DNA of 36,857 nucleotides from an uncultured Brachyspira sp. (GCF_949287625.1 NZ_CASEGO010000045.1:1-36857), one strand, 5' to 3'. Shown: positions 1 through 9,402, counted from the stretch's first letter. Notes: a model not told the origin generated them from the sequence alone. Translations and numbers: made by a program.

Positions 1-62
1 AGCTATTCCTTTTTGTTTGTTGTGATAATTTAAATTATAAGGAATACCTCCTTTTTTTAAAC

Positions 63-299
63 TAAAACTGTGCAATATCTATGGCTCTTAAACAAATAAA
101 ATATATAGATTTTTTATCTCTTGATATTGAAGGCGGAGAGTTAGATATATTGAAAACTATAGATTTTAATACTTATAGTTTTGGGCTTTTAACCATTGAA
201 AATAATGAAAAAGAAAATATACTTATTGACTTTATGAAAACTAAAGGATATAAAGTTTTAATTGATATAGGCTGTGATATTTTATTTGTAAAAGAATAA
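63..299 (+). pseudogene. FkbM-family methyltransferase, C-terminal remnant
   Basis: The readable part, from the ATG at 81, resembles the C-terminal third of SAM-dependent FkbM methyltransferases. It has the family signature IDFLSLDIEGGELDIL followed by a short beta-rich end ILFVKE. Whole FkbM proteins are usually over 200 residues; only 72 are readable here. In the same frame the codons just before the ATG (N-C-A-I-S) look like family sequence continuing upstream, but a TAA lies at 63-65, and no Shine-Dalgarno precedes the ATG. I therefore read it as the end of a broken gene rather than a small intact one. The 5' part lies outside the window or is decayed. These enzymes usually modify surface glycans. 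Family assignment is fairly sure; the pseudogene call is an inference. Confidence 0.6.
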
Positions 300-317
300 T
301 ATTAACAATTTTATTAT

Positions 318-360
318 AAAAGCTGCAGTATTTACTTAAAACTGCAGCTTTATTTTATAT
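318..360. terminator. Bidirectional rho-independent terminator
   Basis: A perfect 10-bp inverted repeat, AAAGCTGCAG (319-328) and CTGCAGCTTT (342-351), with a 13-nt loop and T-rich flanks on the right. It lies between the FkbM remnant (+) and purL (-), which converge, so it probably serves both. Confidence 0.75.
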
Positions 361-378
361 AATATATTTAATAATTTT

Positions 379-3300
379 TTATTTAAAATAGTTCACACCA
401 TTTTCAAAAATATTGTAAATATCTTTTGTGATGATATTTTTGTATAGATTATTGGCATATCTTTCACTATGTCCCATTTTACCTAAAACTTTTCCATCTT
501 CTGAAATTATACCTTCTATAGCATAGGCTGAACCATTAGGATTGAATCTAAACTCATTAGTAGGCTCCGATTTGAAGTTAACATATTGTGTAGCAACTTG
601 TCCTTTTTTGATTAGCTCTTTTATAATATTTTCATCGGCAAAGAATCTGCCCTCACCATGAGAAACAGGAACAACTAGTTCGCTTCCAACAGGTATATTG
701 TAAAGCCAAGGAGAATTGTTTGACACTACTTTTGTTGTTACCATTTGAGAAATATGCCTTCCTATTTTATTGAATGTAAGAGTAGGGGAGTTTTCTGTAA
801 TGTTTCCTATTTTTCCATAAGGAAGAAGTCCAGATTTTATTAATGCCTGAAAACCGTTACATATACCTAAAACAAGTCCGTCTCGTTCTAATAATTTATG
901 TATAGAAGTTTTTATTTTTTCATTTGTAAGTATTGCAGAAATAAACTTTCCAGAACCATCTGGCTCATCAGCAGCACTAAATCCGCCCGGTATCATAAAT
1001 ATTTGAGAGTTATCTATTTTTTTTGACATCTCTTCTATTGATTCTTTTATGTATTCTGGTTTTATATTTCTAAATACAAAGATGTCGGTGCAAGCTCCTG
1101 CATCAGAAAATGCTTTTTGAGTATCATATTCGCAGTTTGTACCTAAGAATGAAGCTATTAAAACATTAGGCTTAGCTTTTTTATTTTTGCATATAAAAGG
1201 AGTTTTTCTATTATAACCTGCTAGAGGATAAGTTTCTATATCTTCATTAGTTTTGTATGGGAATACACTTGATAATTTTTCAAGCCATGATTTTTCTATT
1301 TCTTCTAAGTCTATAACTTCACCGCATACTTTTATTTTGTATTCATTGATAGTTTTTCCTATTAAGATAGCATTTTTATAATTTAATTCTTCTTTAGTTT
1401 CTACTATAAATGAAGCAGGCATAAGGTTAAAGAAGTAAAGCTCATCTTTTATATCAACGCCTATTCTGTTGCCGAAAGACATTTTTGTTAAAGCCTCAGC
1501 AATACCTCCGAATTTAATTGTATATGCTGATAGTATTTTCTTGTCCTTTATATTTTGATGTAAGAAGCCGAAGTTTTCTTTTATTTCTTCTATATTAGGC
1601 ATGTAATTTTCTTTCATGTTATGCTTTATCAAGTAAACATAATTATTAACAGATTTGAACTCTGGAGAAATTACATCTTTAGTGTTTACAGCTGATACTG
1701 CAAATGATATTAAAGTGGAAGGTACAGATATATTATTAAAAGTACCGCTCATAGAGTCCTTTCCGCCTATTGCTGGTATATCAAACTCTGTCTGAGCATA
1801 TATTGTACCTAAAAGTGCCGAATAAACTTTTCCCCATTTTTTAGCATCTTGTCCTAACTTTTCAAAATATTCTTGGAAAGATAATCTTATATTTTTATAA
1901 TCTGCTCCAACAGAAACAAGTTTTGACATAGATTCTATTACAGAGTATATTCCTCCATGAAACTCTGACCATTTCATAATAGAAGGATTGTACCCCCAAG
2001 TAATAGCAGAAGCTGTATTTATTTCTTTGGCATTGTTGTCAAATATTGGTATTTTCTGAATACTAACATCAATTGGAGTCATTTGGTATTTTCCTCCGAA
2101 AGGCATTAATACTGTAGAAGCTCCTATTGATGAGTCAAACATTTCAACTAAACCTTTTTGAGAAGCAGCATTTAAATCTTCTGCCATATTAAACCAATGC
2201 GATTTTAAAGAGCATGCATTTTTTGTACTGAAAGGATTATTTTCAAAGTCAATATTTTTTAATACAGCATTAGTTTCCTGTTTAGCTCCGTTGGTGTCTA
2301 AAAACTTACGGCTTATATCTACAATTTTTTTGCCTTTTAAATACATTACAAGTCTGTTAGTATCAGTTATTACAGCCACCTTTGTAGCTTCAATATTTTC
2401 ATCATTGGCTAATTTTATAAACTTATCAGCATCTTTACTTTCAACTACAACAGCCATTCTCTCCTGAGATTCGGATATTGCTAGTTCAGTACCATTTAGT
2501 CCCAAATATTTAACAGGAAGCACATCAAGATTAATATCTATTCCGTCTGATAATTCACCAATAGCAACTGAAACTCCTCCTGCTCCAAAGTCATTACATT
2601 TTTTTATTAATTTTGTAACTTCTTTATTTCTAAATAATCTCTGTATTTTTCTCTCTTCTGGGGCATTACCTTTCTGTACTTCAGCACCGCAAAGTCTTAA
2701 AGATGCGTCAGTATGGCTTTTTGATGAACCTGTAGCTCCTCCGCATCCGTCTCTTCCTGTTCTTCCGCCAAGCACTATAACAATGTCTCCTGCTTTTGGT
2801 TTTTCTCTTCTTACATAGCTTACTGGAACAGCCCCTACAACTGCACCTACTTCAAGTCTTTTTGCTTTGTATCCTTCATCATATATTTCATTAACCAAAC
2901 AAGTTGTAAGTCCTATTTGGTTACCGTAAGAGGAATATCCAGCAGCTGCAGTAGTTGTAATTTTCTTTTGAGGAAGTTTTCCAGCCAAAGTATCTTCCAA
3001 TTTTTCTAAAGGGTTAGCACTTCCTGTAACTCTTATTGCCTGATATACATAGCTTCTTCCAGATAGAGGATCTCTTATAGCACCTCCCAAACAAGTAGAA
3101 GCTCCTCCAAAAGGCTCGATCTCTGTAGGGTGATTATGAGTTTCATTTTTAAACATTAATAAATATTTTTCTGTTTTATTATTGCCGTTTTCATCTATAG
3201 CATCAACATCTATATAAATAGAACATGCATTTATCTCATCTGAAATCTCTAAATCTTCAAGTTTGCCTTTTTTCTTTATATATTTTGCTGATACTGTTGC

Positions 3301-4137
3301 CATGTCCATTAAGTTAATATCTCTTTTACTGTCAGCATCTTCACCGTAAAGCTCTTTTCTCATATCATAGTATCTATTAATAGCATTGAGTACAACTTCT
3401 GCAAAATTATTTTTATTTTCTTTTAATGATTCTTCTAACTGCACATCATTAATTTTTGTCATAAATGTTGTGTGTCTGCAGTGATCTGACCAATATGTAT
3501 CAAGAACTTTTATTTCTGTTTCTGTCGGGTTTCTTTTCTCTTCATTTTTGAAATAATTCTGTACGAACTCTATATCTTTATATGTCATAGCCAAATCAAG
3601 ATTATTTCTATACTCTGCTAATTGACCCTCGTTAAAATTAATAAAGTTTTCTACGTCTTTTATATCGTCAGCTTTTTGAGATTCTTCTATTTCTAATTTG
3701 CTTAAATCTTTTTCTCTGCTTTCTACTGGGTTAATATAGAATTTTTTTATTTTCTCTATGGTGCTTTCATCAATATTGCCTTCAAAAACTATAACCTTGC
3801 CGCTTACTATAGAAACATTTTCAATATTATTATATATTAATTTAAGGCATTGAACTGCTGAATCTGCCCTTTGGTCAAACTGCCCTGGTAAATATTCAAC
3901 TGCAAAATGTTTTAAGTTTTCAAAGTCTTTCTTTTCAACTATTTTATCAGTAGGAGGTTCTGAAAATATTACTTTAATAGAGTTTTGTAACTGACTTTCT
4001 TCTATATTAAATATATCATAAACATTGAGAAGTCTTATACTAGATTTTATTTTAAAATTTTCTTTTAATTGATTTTCTAATCTTTTAGCTTCCAAATTAA
4101 AGCCGTCTTTTTTTTCTATAAAGATACGATAATTCAT
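379..4137 (-). CDS. purL: Phosphoribosylformylglycinamidine synthase (FGAM synthase), single-chain
   Basis: Catalyses the ATP- and glutamine-dependent conversion of FGAR to FGAM, the fourth step of purine synthesis, in the cytoplasm. At 1252 residues it is the long one-polypeptide form: PurS-like N-terminus, linker with TYWSDHCRHTTF, first synthetase half with ETHNHPT and GGRTGRDGCGGATGSS, second half with FGAGG and GGKDSMSG, and a C-terminal glutaminase domain. In the latter the nucleophile is Cys1093 in LGICNGFQ, and the later HGEGRF holds a catalytic His/Glu. Length and domain order fit the clostridial-type large PurL (FGAM-synthase clade II) rather than the small PurL/PurQ/PurS set. The start has AGGAAA about 8 nt upstream. 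No other pur gene is adjacent, and I saw no purine riboswitch in the leader. Confidence 0.96.
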   Translation of the reverse strand: MNYRIFIEKKDGFNLEAKRLENQLKENFKIKSSIRLLNVYDIFNIEESQLQNSIKVIFSEPPTDKIVEKKDFENLKHFAVEYLPGQFDQRADSAVQCLKLIYNNIENVSIVSGKVIVFEGNIDESTIEKIKKFYINPVESREKDLSKLEIEESQKADDIKDVENFINFNEGQLAEYRNNLDLAMTYKDIEFVQNYFKNEEKRNPTETEIKVLDTYWSDHCRHTTFMTKINDVQLEESLKENKNNFAEVVLNAINRYYDMRKELYGEDADSKRDINLMDMATVSAKYIKKKGKLEDLEISDEINACSIYIDVDAIDENGNNKTEKYLLMFKNETHNHPTEIEPFGGASTCLGGAIRDPLSGRSYVYQAIRVTGSANPLEKLEDTLAGKLPQKKITTTAAAGYSSYGNQIGLTTCLVNEIYDEGYKAKRLEVGAVVGAVPVSYVRREKPKAGDIVIVLGGRTGRDGCGGATGSSKSHTDASLRLCGAEVQKGNAPEERKIQRLFRNKEVTKLIKKCNDFGAGGVSVAIGELSDGIDINLDVLPVKYLGLNGTELAISESQERMAVVVESKDADKFIKLANDENIEATKVAVITDTNRLVMYLKGKKIVDISRKFLDTNGAKQETNAVLKNIDFENNPFSTKNACSLKSHWFNMAEDLNAASQKGLVEMFDSSIGASTVLMPFGGKYQMTPIDVSIQKIPIFDNNAKEINTASAITWGYNPSIMKWSEFHGGIYSVIESMSKLVSVGADYKNIRLSFQEYFEKLGQDAKKWGKVYSALLGTIYAQTEFDIPAIGGKDSMSGTFNNISVPSTLISFAVSAVNTKDVISPEFKSVNNYVYLIKHNMKENYMPNIEEIKENFGFLHQNIKDKKILSAYTIKFGGIAEALTKMSFGNRIGVDIKDELYFFNLMPASFIVETKEELNYKNAILIGKTINEYKIKVCGEVIDLEEIEKSWLEKLSSVFPYKTNEDIETYPLAGYNRKTPFICKNKKAKPNVLIASFLGTNCEYDTQKAFSDAGACTDIFVFRNIKPEYIKESIEEMSKKIDNSQIFMIPGGFSAADEPDGSGKFISAILTNEKIKTSIHKLLERDGLVLGICNGFQALIKSGLLPYGKIGNITENSPTLTFNKIGRHISQMVTTKVVSNNSPWLYNIPVGSELVVPVSHGEGRFFADENIIKELIKKGQVATQYVNFKSEPTNEFRFNPNGSAYAIEGIISEDGKVLGKMGHSERYANNLYKNIITKDIYNIFENGVNYFK

Positions 4138-4173
4138 TGATACTATTTCCTAATTAATTTTTTTGATACAATA

Positions 4174-4201
4174 ATTATATATGCAATGCTTATTATATCA
4201 A
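4174..4201 (-). promoter_or_regulatory. purL promoter
   Basis: On the minus strand TTGATA (4201-4196) is separated by 16 bp from a perfect TATAAT (4179-4174), about 37 bp before the purL ATG. Good sigma-70-type match; not experimentally supported. Confidence 0.6.
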
Positions 4202-4376
4202 TAGTTGTAAAAAGTGATTTTTTTTATAATTATTTTTATTAAAATAAATTCTTAATAATTTTTAATCGATAGTTCATTATTTTTACTATAAATTACTCAT
4301 ATAAAAAGAAAATAACTATTTTTAATTTTTATATTAATGTTATAATGATATAGTAATTTTATTATGAGGCTATAAC

Positions 4377-4760
4377 ATGAAAATATCTCATATTGCTGTT
4401 TGGGTTAAAGATTTAGAGAGTATTAAAAATTTTTATATTAAGTATTTTAATTGTAAATGCAATGATAAATATGTTAATGAAAAAAAAGGTTTTGAATCAT
4501 ATTTTCTCACATTTGAAGATAACTGCCGATTAGAAATAATGACTAGAAAGGATATAAAGGATAGAAACACTAACGATGACATATACGGTTTTGCTCATAT
4601 TGCCTTGTCTGTTGGAAGCAAAGAAAAAGTTGACAGTCTTACAAAAGAATTGGAGAGTGACGGATTTAGAATAGCGTCATATCCAAGAACTACAGGCGAT
4701 GGGTATTATGAGAGCGTAATACTTGATAATGAAAATAATAAAATAGAAATAACAATATAA
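4377..4760 (+). CDS. VOC-family (glyoxalase/lyase-fold) protein
   Basis: A 127-residue single-domain protein of the vicinal oxygen chelate superfamily with two beta-alpha-beta-beta-beta modules. The four expected metal ligands are visible: His5 (SHIAVWV), Glu53 (RLEIM), His74 (FAHIAL) and Glu124 (KIEITI). It resembles the YaeR/lactoylglutathione-lyase-like group; the true substrate cannot be told from sequence. A perfect TATAAT at 4341-4346 and GAGG at 4366-4369 precede the ATG. It ends 10 nt before the amidohydrolase gene, so the two are probably co-transcribed. Confidence 0.85.
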   Translation: MKISHIAVWVKDLESIKNFYIKYFNCKCNDKYVNEKKGFESYFLTFEDNCRLEIMTRKDIKDRNTNDDIYGFAHIALSVGSKEKVDSLTKELESDGFRIASYPRTTGDGYYESVILDNENNKIEITI

Positions 4761-4770
4761 GGGGATAAAA

Positions 4771-6462
4771 ATGAAAAATATATATTTCTTTATCTTTTGC
4801 TTACTAATAGGACTTATTATAAACTCTTGCCATGATAAAATAACTCATAAAATAAAAGTTTATCATAATGGTAATATACTTACTATGAAAGGAGATGAAG
4901 CTGAATATGCCAAGGCTATTGAAGTAAGAGACAATACTATTATGAAAGTAGCGTATACAGAAGAAGATAAAAAAAGTTTAATAAATAATGTTTATGCTGA
5001 AGTAGTAGATTTGAAGGGAAAAACTTTAATGCCTTCTTTTGTAGATGCTCATAGTCATATGGTGAGATTTGCTCAGTCGCTTACTACAGTAGATTTGACA
5101 GGCTCTACCAATATGCTTGAGATTGCCCAAAAAATTACTAATTATATAGAAGTTAATAAATTAAAACCAGATGCTTGGGTAGTTGGTTTCGGATATGATA
5201 ATAATTTACTTCCAGACAAAAAAAATCCTGATAGAGATGACTTGGATAAAATTTCTACTACTCACCCAATATTTATAACCCATGCTTCTGGACATGTCGG
5301 AGCTATGAACTCAAAGGCATTAGAGGAGTTTGGGGTTAATGAAAATACTCCAGATATAGCAGGCGGTGTAATAGAAAGATATCCTAACAGCAGAAAACCT
5401 ACCGGATATATGGAAGAGGCGGCATTTATGCATTATGCCCAAAGTATAAAATTTTCTTTTACAGATGAGGACTTGATGAACTTTATTAATCAGGCAGAAG
5501 ACGTTTATCTGGGATACGGTATTACAACAGCACAGGATGCATTAATTTCTACTGCAGAATTTCCTCTTATAAATAATATGATAACTAATAACAGATTTAG
5601 AATTGATGTTATAGGTTTTATAGATTTGAAAAATTCTTATTCATTGGCAAAAACCAATAGTGATATGATAGGTAATTATAGCAACAAATTTAAAATAGGC
5701 GGATATAAAATATTTTTAGACGGTTCTCCTCAGGCAAAAACTGCATGGCTTGAACAGCCTTATGTAAGCGGTCCTGCAAGATACAGAGGATATGGAATAT
5801 ATAGTAACAGCGATGTAGAAAAATTTGTTGAAACTGCATTAGATGATAGAATGCAGCTTCAGGCTCATTGCAACGGAGATGCAGCAGCAGATCAGTATAT
5901 CAATGCATTCAGTAATGTTATGATAAAAAGAGATACTACTAATAATTACAGAGCTGTTTTAGTGCATAGCCAAATAATAAGAGAAGAGCAGTATACATCT
6001 ATGTCAAACCTTAATATAATACCTTCTATATTTGTAGCACATGTATATTATTGGGGAGATGTGCATTTAGCAAATTTAGGTATGGAAAGAGCTTCTCAGA
6101 TTAGTGCTTCAAAAACAGCATTAAACAATAATTTAGCCTTCACATATCATCAGGATACTCCAGTAATTAAGCCTAATATGCTTGAAACTATTTGGTGTGC
6201 TGTTAATAGGGTTACAAGAGACGGAGTACTTTTAGGAGAGAATCAGAAAGTTACTCCTTATGAGGCTTTAAAGGCTATCACCATTAATGCTGCTTATCAA
6301 AACAAAGAAGAGGATATAAAAGGAACTATAGAAGAGGGTAAATTGGCAGATTTAGTAATATTAAGCGATAATCCTTTAACATGCGATCCTATGAAAATAA
6401 AGGATATAGAAGTACTTGAAACTATCAAAGAAGGAAAAACTTTGTATACAAAAAAGAATTAA
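4771..6462 (+). CDS. Lipoprotein amidohydrolase, YtcJ-like
   Basis: A 563-residue metal-dependent hydrolase of the amidohydrolase superfamily, closest in layout to the YtcJ group. The N-terminus is a lipoprotein signal with the lipobox IINSC (Cys20), so the enzyme is probably anchored in an envelope membrane. The first metal-binding motif is HSH (His94, His96) in MPSFVDAHSHM. Later family landmarks are KIFLDGSPQAKTA, AHCNGDAA, VHSQII, and the C-terminal EGKLADLVILSDNP that closes the beta-sandwich. Likely acts on an imported amide, urea-like or N-formyl substrate, but no specificity is visible. A good SD (AAGGGG) precedes the ATG and the gene follows the VOC gene closely. An envelope-anchored member of this group is somewhat unusual. 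Confidence 0.88.
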   Translation: MKNIYFFIFCLLIGLIINSCHDKITHKIKVYHNGNILTMKGDEAEYAKAIEVRDNTIMKVAYTEEDKKSLINNVYAEVVDLKGKTLMPSFVDAHSHMVRFAQSLTTVDLTGSTNMLEIAQKITNYIEVNKLKPDAWVVGFGYDNNLLPDKKNPDRDDLDKISTTHPIFITHASGHVGAMNSKALEEFGVNENTPDIAGGVIERYPNSRKPTGYMEEAAFMHYAQSIKFSFTDEDLMNFINQAEDVYLGYGITTAQDALISTAEFPLINNMITNNRFRIDVIGFIDLKNSYSLAKTNSDMIGNYSNKFKIGGYKIFLDGSPQAKTAWLEQPYVSGPARYRGYGIYSNSDVEKFVETALDDRMQLQAHCNGDAAADQYINAFSNVMIKRDTTNNYRAVLVHSQIIREEQYTSMSNLNIIPSIFVAHVYYWGDVHLANLGMERASQISASKTALNNNLAFTYHQDTPVIKPNMLETIWCAVNRVTRDGVLLGENQKVTPYEALKAITINAAYQNKEEDIKGTIEEGKLADLVILSDNPLTCDPMKIKDIEVLETIKEGKTLYTKKN

Positions 6463-6505
6463 TGTTTTAATAAGATCAAAACTTTTTTATAAACGTATAA
6501 AGTTA

Positions 6506-6534
6506 TTTACAAATCTTTATAATTATGCTATAAT
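6506..6534 (+). promoter_or_regulatory. cdaA promoter, likely leaderless mRNA
   Basis: TTTACA (6506-6511), 17-bp spacer, perfect TATAAT (6529-6534). The expected transcription start, about 7 nt past the -10, falls at 6541, only 3 nt before the cdaA ATG at 6544. No SD is present. Confidence 0.65.
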
Positions 6535-6543
6535 ATTACAGCT

Positions 6544-7326
6544 ATGTTTTACAGTATTAGTAATTTTATATCAACAACAAATTGGCGATATTTCTTTTAT
6601 GGTCTTGATATAATTTTAGTTGCAATACTGTTCTATATAATATATATGCTTATGTATAATACCCGAGCATACAGTATAGCAGTAGGATTTATTATTCTAT
6701 TCTTCATTACAATAATAGCAAAAATATTCGGACTTTCTACATTATCTTGGATATTTGATAAATTCTTTCAAGTAGGACTTATAGCTATAGTTGTTCTTTT
6801 TCAGGCAGAAATTAAACATGGGCTTAGAATATTGGGAGGAAGAGCTTTTTTAAAAAAGTCTTTCCGATATGATGAAGACCAAATTCAAAAAATATTAAGT
6901 GCTACTTTTAATTTGTCATATAAAGGATACGGAGCATTAATTGTTTTTCAGAGAAATATATCTCTTCACTCTTTAGTAGACAGAGCAGTTAAACTCAATG
7001 CTGATATATCTATGGAGCTTGTAGAGTCTATATTTTTTAAGAATAATCCTATTCATGACGGTGCTGCTATAATAATGGAAAACAGAATAGCAGCAGCAAG
7101 TGCATATTTACCGCTTACAGAAATAGAGCCTCAGATAAAAAACAGAAGACTCGGTACTAGGCATAGAGCAGCACTTGGAGTTTCTGAACAGACTGATGCA
7201 GTTGTTATAGTTGTTTCAGAGGAGACTCAGTGCGTATCTATAGTACATAATGGAATATTAGAATATAATTTAAGCAGAGAAGAGCTTGACAGAAGAATAG
7301 GGGAGCTTTTAGAGATAAAAAAATGA
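6544..7326 (+). CDS. cdaA: Diadenylate cyclase, CdaA type
   Basis: Makes cyclic di-AMP from two ATP, at the cytoplasmic membrane. The 260 residues show hydrophobic N-terminal segments (about residues 20-90) and then the DisA_N/DAC domain with the two catalytic motifs DGA (172-174, in IHDGAAIIM) and GTRHRAA (204-210). Length and order are typical of CdaA/DacA. The ATG at 6544 is the only start that keeps the first membrane segment; it has no SD and lies just after a promoter, which suggests leaderless translation. It overlaps the next gene by 4 nt (ATGA), the classic cdaA-cdaR arrangement. c-di-AMP normally controls potassium and osmolyte transport and wall homeostasis. Confidence 0.93.
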   Translation: MFYSISNFISTTNWRYFFYGLDIILVAILFYIIYMLMYNTRAYSIAVGFIILFFITIIAKIFGLSTLSWIFDKFFQVGLIAIVVLFQAEIKHGLRILGGRAFLKKSFRYDEDQIQKILSATFNLSYKGYGALIVFQRNISLHSLVDRAVKLNADISMELVESIFFKNNPIHDGAAIIMENRIAAASAYLPLTEIEPQIKNRRLGTRHRAALGVSEQTDAVVIVVSEETQCVSIVHNGILEYNLSREELDRRIGELLEIKK

Positions 7327-8339
7327 GTGAAAAAAGAAAAACAGAGTTTAAAAAGTTTAGCTATAAAAAAGTGTTATATTATATAACTAATAGATTTTGG
7401 ATAAAACTATTATGCCTTCTTATGTCTTTTTTGCTCTTTTTATTTGTAAGATATCAAAAAGAATATACTAAAGACTATATTACTAAAATAGAAATTAAAA
7501 ATATACCTTCAAGGCTTCTTATAGCAAATCAGATTCCTGAAAATGTTACTATAACATTAAAGGGTTTTAAAGATAATGTTTATGAGCTCCCTACAGAGTT
7601 CAGTGCCTATATAGATCTTACAAATGCTTCAATAGGAAGTAATATGTATGAAATTTATTTAGCAGGCGATATAGATTATAGTAAAATGAATATTACAGTA
7701 TCTCCGAGTAAACTTCCTATAGTTTTAGATGAATTAGCATATAAAACTGTGCCTATAGAAGTGCCTACTATAGGGGTAGCTTCTCTTGGGCTTAGTGTTG
7801 ATGATATTATAGTTAATCCTTCAAATACAATTATATCAGGACCTAAAAGTCTAATATCTTCTATAGATGAGATAAAAACTTATAATCTTGATTTAACTGA
7901 CAAGTATTTAGACTATTCTGCAATATCAAGACTTAATTTACCTAGAAATATCAAATCTGATGTATCTAGGGTTAATGTTAATGTTATTTTTAATAAAGAT
8001 GTTGAGAGAATGGAGTTTAATAATATTTCAGTTAATATAGATAATTTAAATAGCAGATTTAATATTAATAGTGACAGTGCATTTATTGTTAATAAGGTAG
8101 TACTAGAGGCTAATAAGGTTTTACTTACAAATGTATCTTTAAATGATATTTTACTTTCTATAGATTTGAAAGATATTACAAATGCAGGCATATATTCAAA
8201 TATATCTGTGGAGGCAAATATACCTATTCATACAAAATTGGTACAAATAGAGCCTTCATATTTTGATGTAGAAGTCATTGATAGAGAAGCTGTTATTACT
8301 AATAGAATAGAATTAACTAATGAAGAGGCAGCTCAGTAA
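7323..8339 (+). CDS. cdaR: YbbR-domain protein, CdaR-like regulator of CdaA
   Basis: A 338-residue protein with a basic N-terminus, one membrane segment at about residues 27-44 (IKLLCLLMSFLLFLFV), and then extracytoplasmic beta-rich YbbR repeats, for example VTITLKGFKDNV and IISGPKSLI. YbbR/CdaR proteins bind CdaA and modulate c-di-AMP synthesis from outside the membrane. Translation is probably coupled to cdaA through the ATGA overlap. It has fewer clear repeats than the four-repeat Bacillus protein. Symbol given by synteny and domain, not by close sequence match. Confidence 0.85.
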   Translation: MSEKRKTEFKKFSYKKVLYYITNRFWIKLLCLLMSFLLFLFVRYQKEYTKDYITKIEIKNIPSRLLIANQIPENVTITLKGFKDNVYELPTEFSAYIDLTNASIGSNMYEIYLAGDIDYSKMNITVSPSKLPIVLDELAYKTVPIEVPTIGVASLGLSVDDIIVNPSNTIISGPKSLISSIDEIKTYNLDLTDKYLDYSAISRLNLPRNIKSDVSRVNVNVIFNKDVERMEFNNISVNIDNLNSRFNINSDSAFIVNKVVLEANKVLLTNVSLNDILLSIDLKDITNAGIYSNISVEANIPIHTKLVQIEPSYFDVEVIDREAVITNRIELTNEEAAQ

Positions 8340-8342
8340 TTG

Positions 8343-8705
8343 ATGAGAAATTTAAGGTTTGGAGATATTATTATATTTATCTTTATAATTTTATTTTCTT
8401 TTTTTTATGCTAAAACTCTTATACAAAATAAAAGCAGTAAGATAATAATAGATTCATATAATAAATCATTAAGGTATGATTTAAATACTGATAGAGAAAT
8501 TATCATTGAAGGATTGCTTGGTGAGTCTAAAATAGTTATAACAAACGGTAATGTGATGTTTTCAGATTCCTGCTGCAGAGATAAATTATGTGTAAAGGCA
8601 GGTATTTTGAAAAATGCTCCTATAATATGTATGCCTAATGGTATATCTATAAGATTTGAGAAAAATGTTGAAAATGATATAGAGATAGATTCTATTGTTC
8701 AATAG
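8343..8705 (+). CDS. NusG domain II-containing membrane-anchored protein
   Basis: About 120 residues with an N-terminal membrane helix (IIIFIFIILFSFFYAKTLI) and a C-terminal part that fits the stand-alone NusG_II domain: a small beta-rich fold with the Cys-containing segment SDSCCRDKLCVKAG followed by ICMPNGISIRF. Such proteins commonly sit next to a Gx-type transporter gene, as here. A TTG at 8340 precedes the ATG; the ATG at 8343 is preferred. It begins 3 nt after the YbbR gene. The three or four cysteines suggest disulfides or cofactor binding outside the membrane; the function is unknown. Confidence 0.78.
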   Translation: MRNLRFGDIIIFIFIILFSFFYAKTLIQNKSSKIIIDSYNKSLRYDLNTDREIIIEGLLGESKIVITNGNVMFSDSCCRDKLCVKAGILKNAPIICMPNGISIRFEKNVENDIEIDSIVQ

Positions 8706-8714
8706 GAATTGTTT

Positions 8715-9245
8715 ATGAAATTTTTTAATGACATAAAAAATCATACTGGAAAAAGAAGAATATATGATATAATATTTTTTGCTTTTATATCATCATTTAT
8801 AGCTGCTGTTGAAAATATGTTTCCAAGACCTATACCTTATTTTAGAATAGGTTTTTCTTTTATTGTGATATTAATGGTAATAGATGTATTTAGTTTTAAA
8901 GAGCTCATACTTCTTATACTTATAAAAAATGTATCAGTTGCTTTAGTATTTGCCTATATATTTACACCACCTTTTTATCTGGGACTATGCGGAGGAATTA
9001 GCTCTATTATAGTGATGAAGATTATGAGTTATTTAAAAAATGTATTTTCTATTTTTGGTATAAGTTTGGCAGGCTCTCTTGTTAGTAATTTATCGCAGGC
9101 ATTTTTATCAAAGTATTTATTTAGTCTTCCAGATATTAGTTTTTTAATAGTACCTGTATTTATACTTTCTCTTATAACTGGCAGTATAGTTGGTATTATT
9201 ACTATGATATTATGCATCGATAATTCTGTAATTAGAGATAATTAA
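8715..9245 (+). CDS. Gx-type membrane protein (heptaprenyl diphosphate synthase component I-like)
   Basis: An integral membrane protein of 176 residues with about five helices, matching the Gx transporter / Hpre_diP_synt_I family (ECF S-component-like fold). Landmarks are AAVENMFPRPIPYFRIG at the N-terminus and YLGLCGGISSIIVM. The ATG at 8715 is chosen over a TTG at 8709 because AGGAA (8704-8708) gives 6-nt spacing to it. It is the last gene of the cdaA unit. The historic annotation as heptaprenyl synthase component I is doubtful; a small-molecule uptake role is more likely by fold. Confidence 0.75.
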   Translation: MKFFNDIKNHTGKRRIYDIIFFAFISSFIAAVENMFPRPIPYFRIGFSFIVILMVIDVFSFKELILLILIKNVSVALVFAYIFTPPFYLGLCGGISSIIVMKIMSYLKNVFSIFGISLAGSLVSNLSQAFLSKYLFSLPDISFLIVPVFILSLITGSIVGIITMILCIDNSVIRDN

Positions 9246-9402
9246 TCTAATATTGAAGTTAATATATAAGTTTTTTATGATACATGTGTATTTATTTATA
9301 AAAAGTTACTTATAAAAAACTTTCGTATTAGTAATTTCAATCACTTACAATTTTTTATTTTAAATCTTATTTTCTATCAATCATTATACATATTGCAATT
9401 TT
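9246..9402. other. AT-rich spacer with weak hairpin
   Basis: No gene. One long-loop inverted repeat, AAGTTTTTTAT (9268-9278) and ATAAAAAACTT (9312-9322), could act as a weak terminator of the cdaA unit, but the loop is 33 nt and the stem is nearly all A/T. The rest shows nothing recognisable. Confidence 0.35.

Noticed and set aside
4138..4376. Purine riboswitch upstream of purL
   Set aside because: No conserved purine-aptamer core was visible; only a promoter was found.
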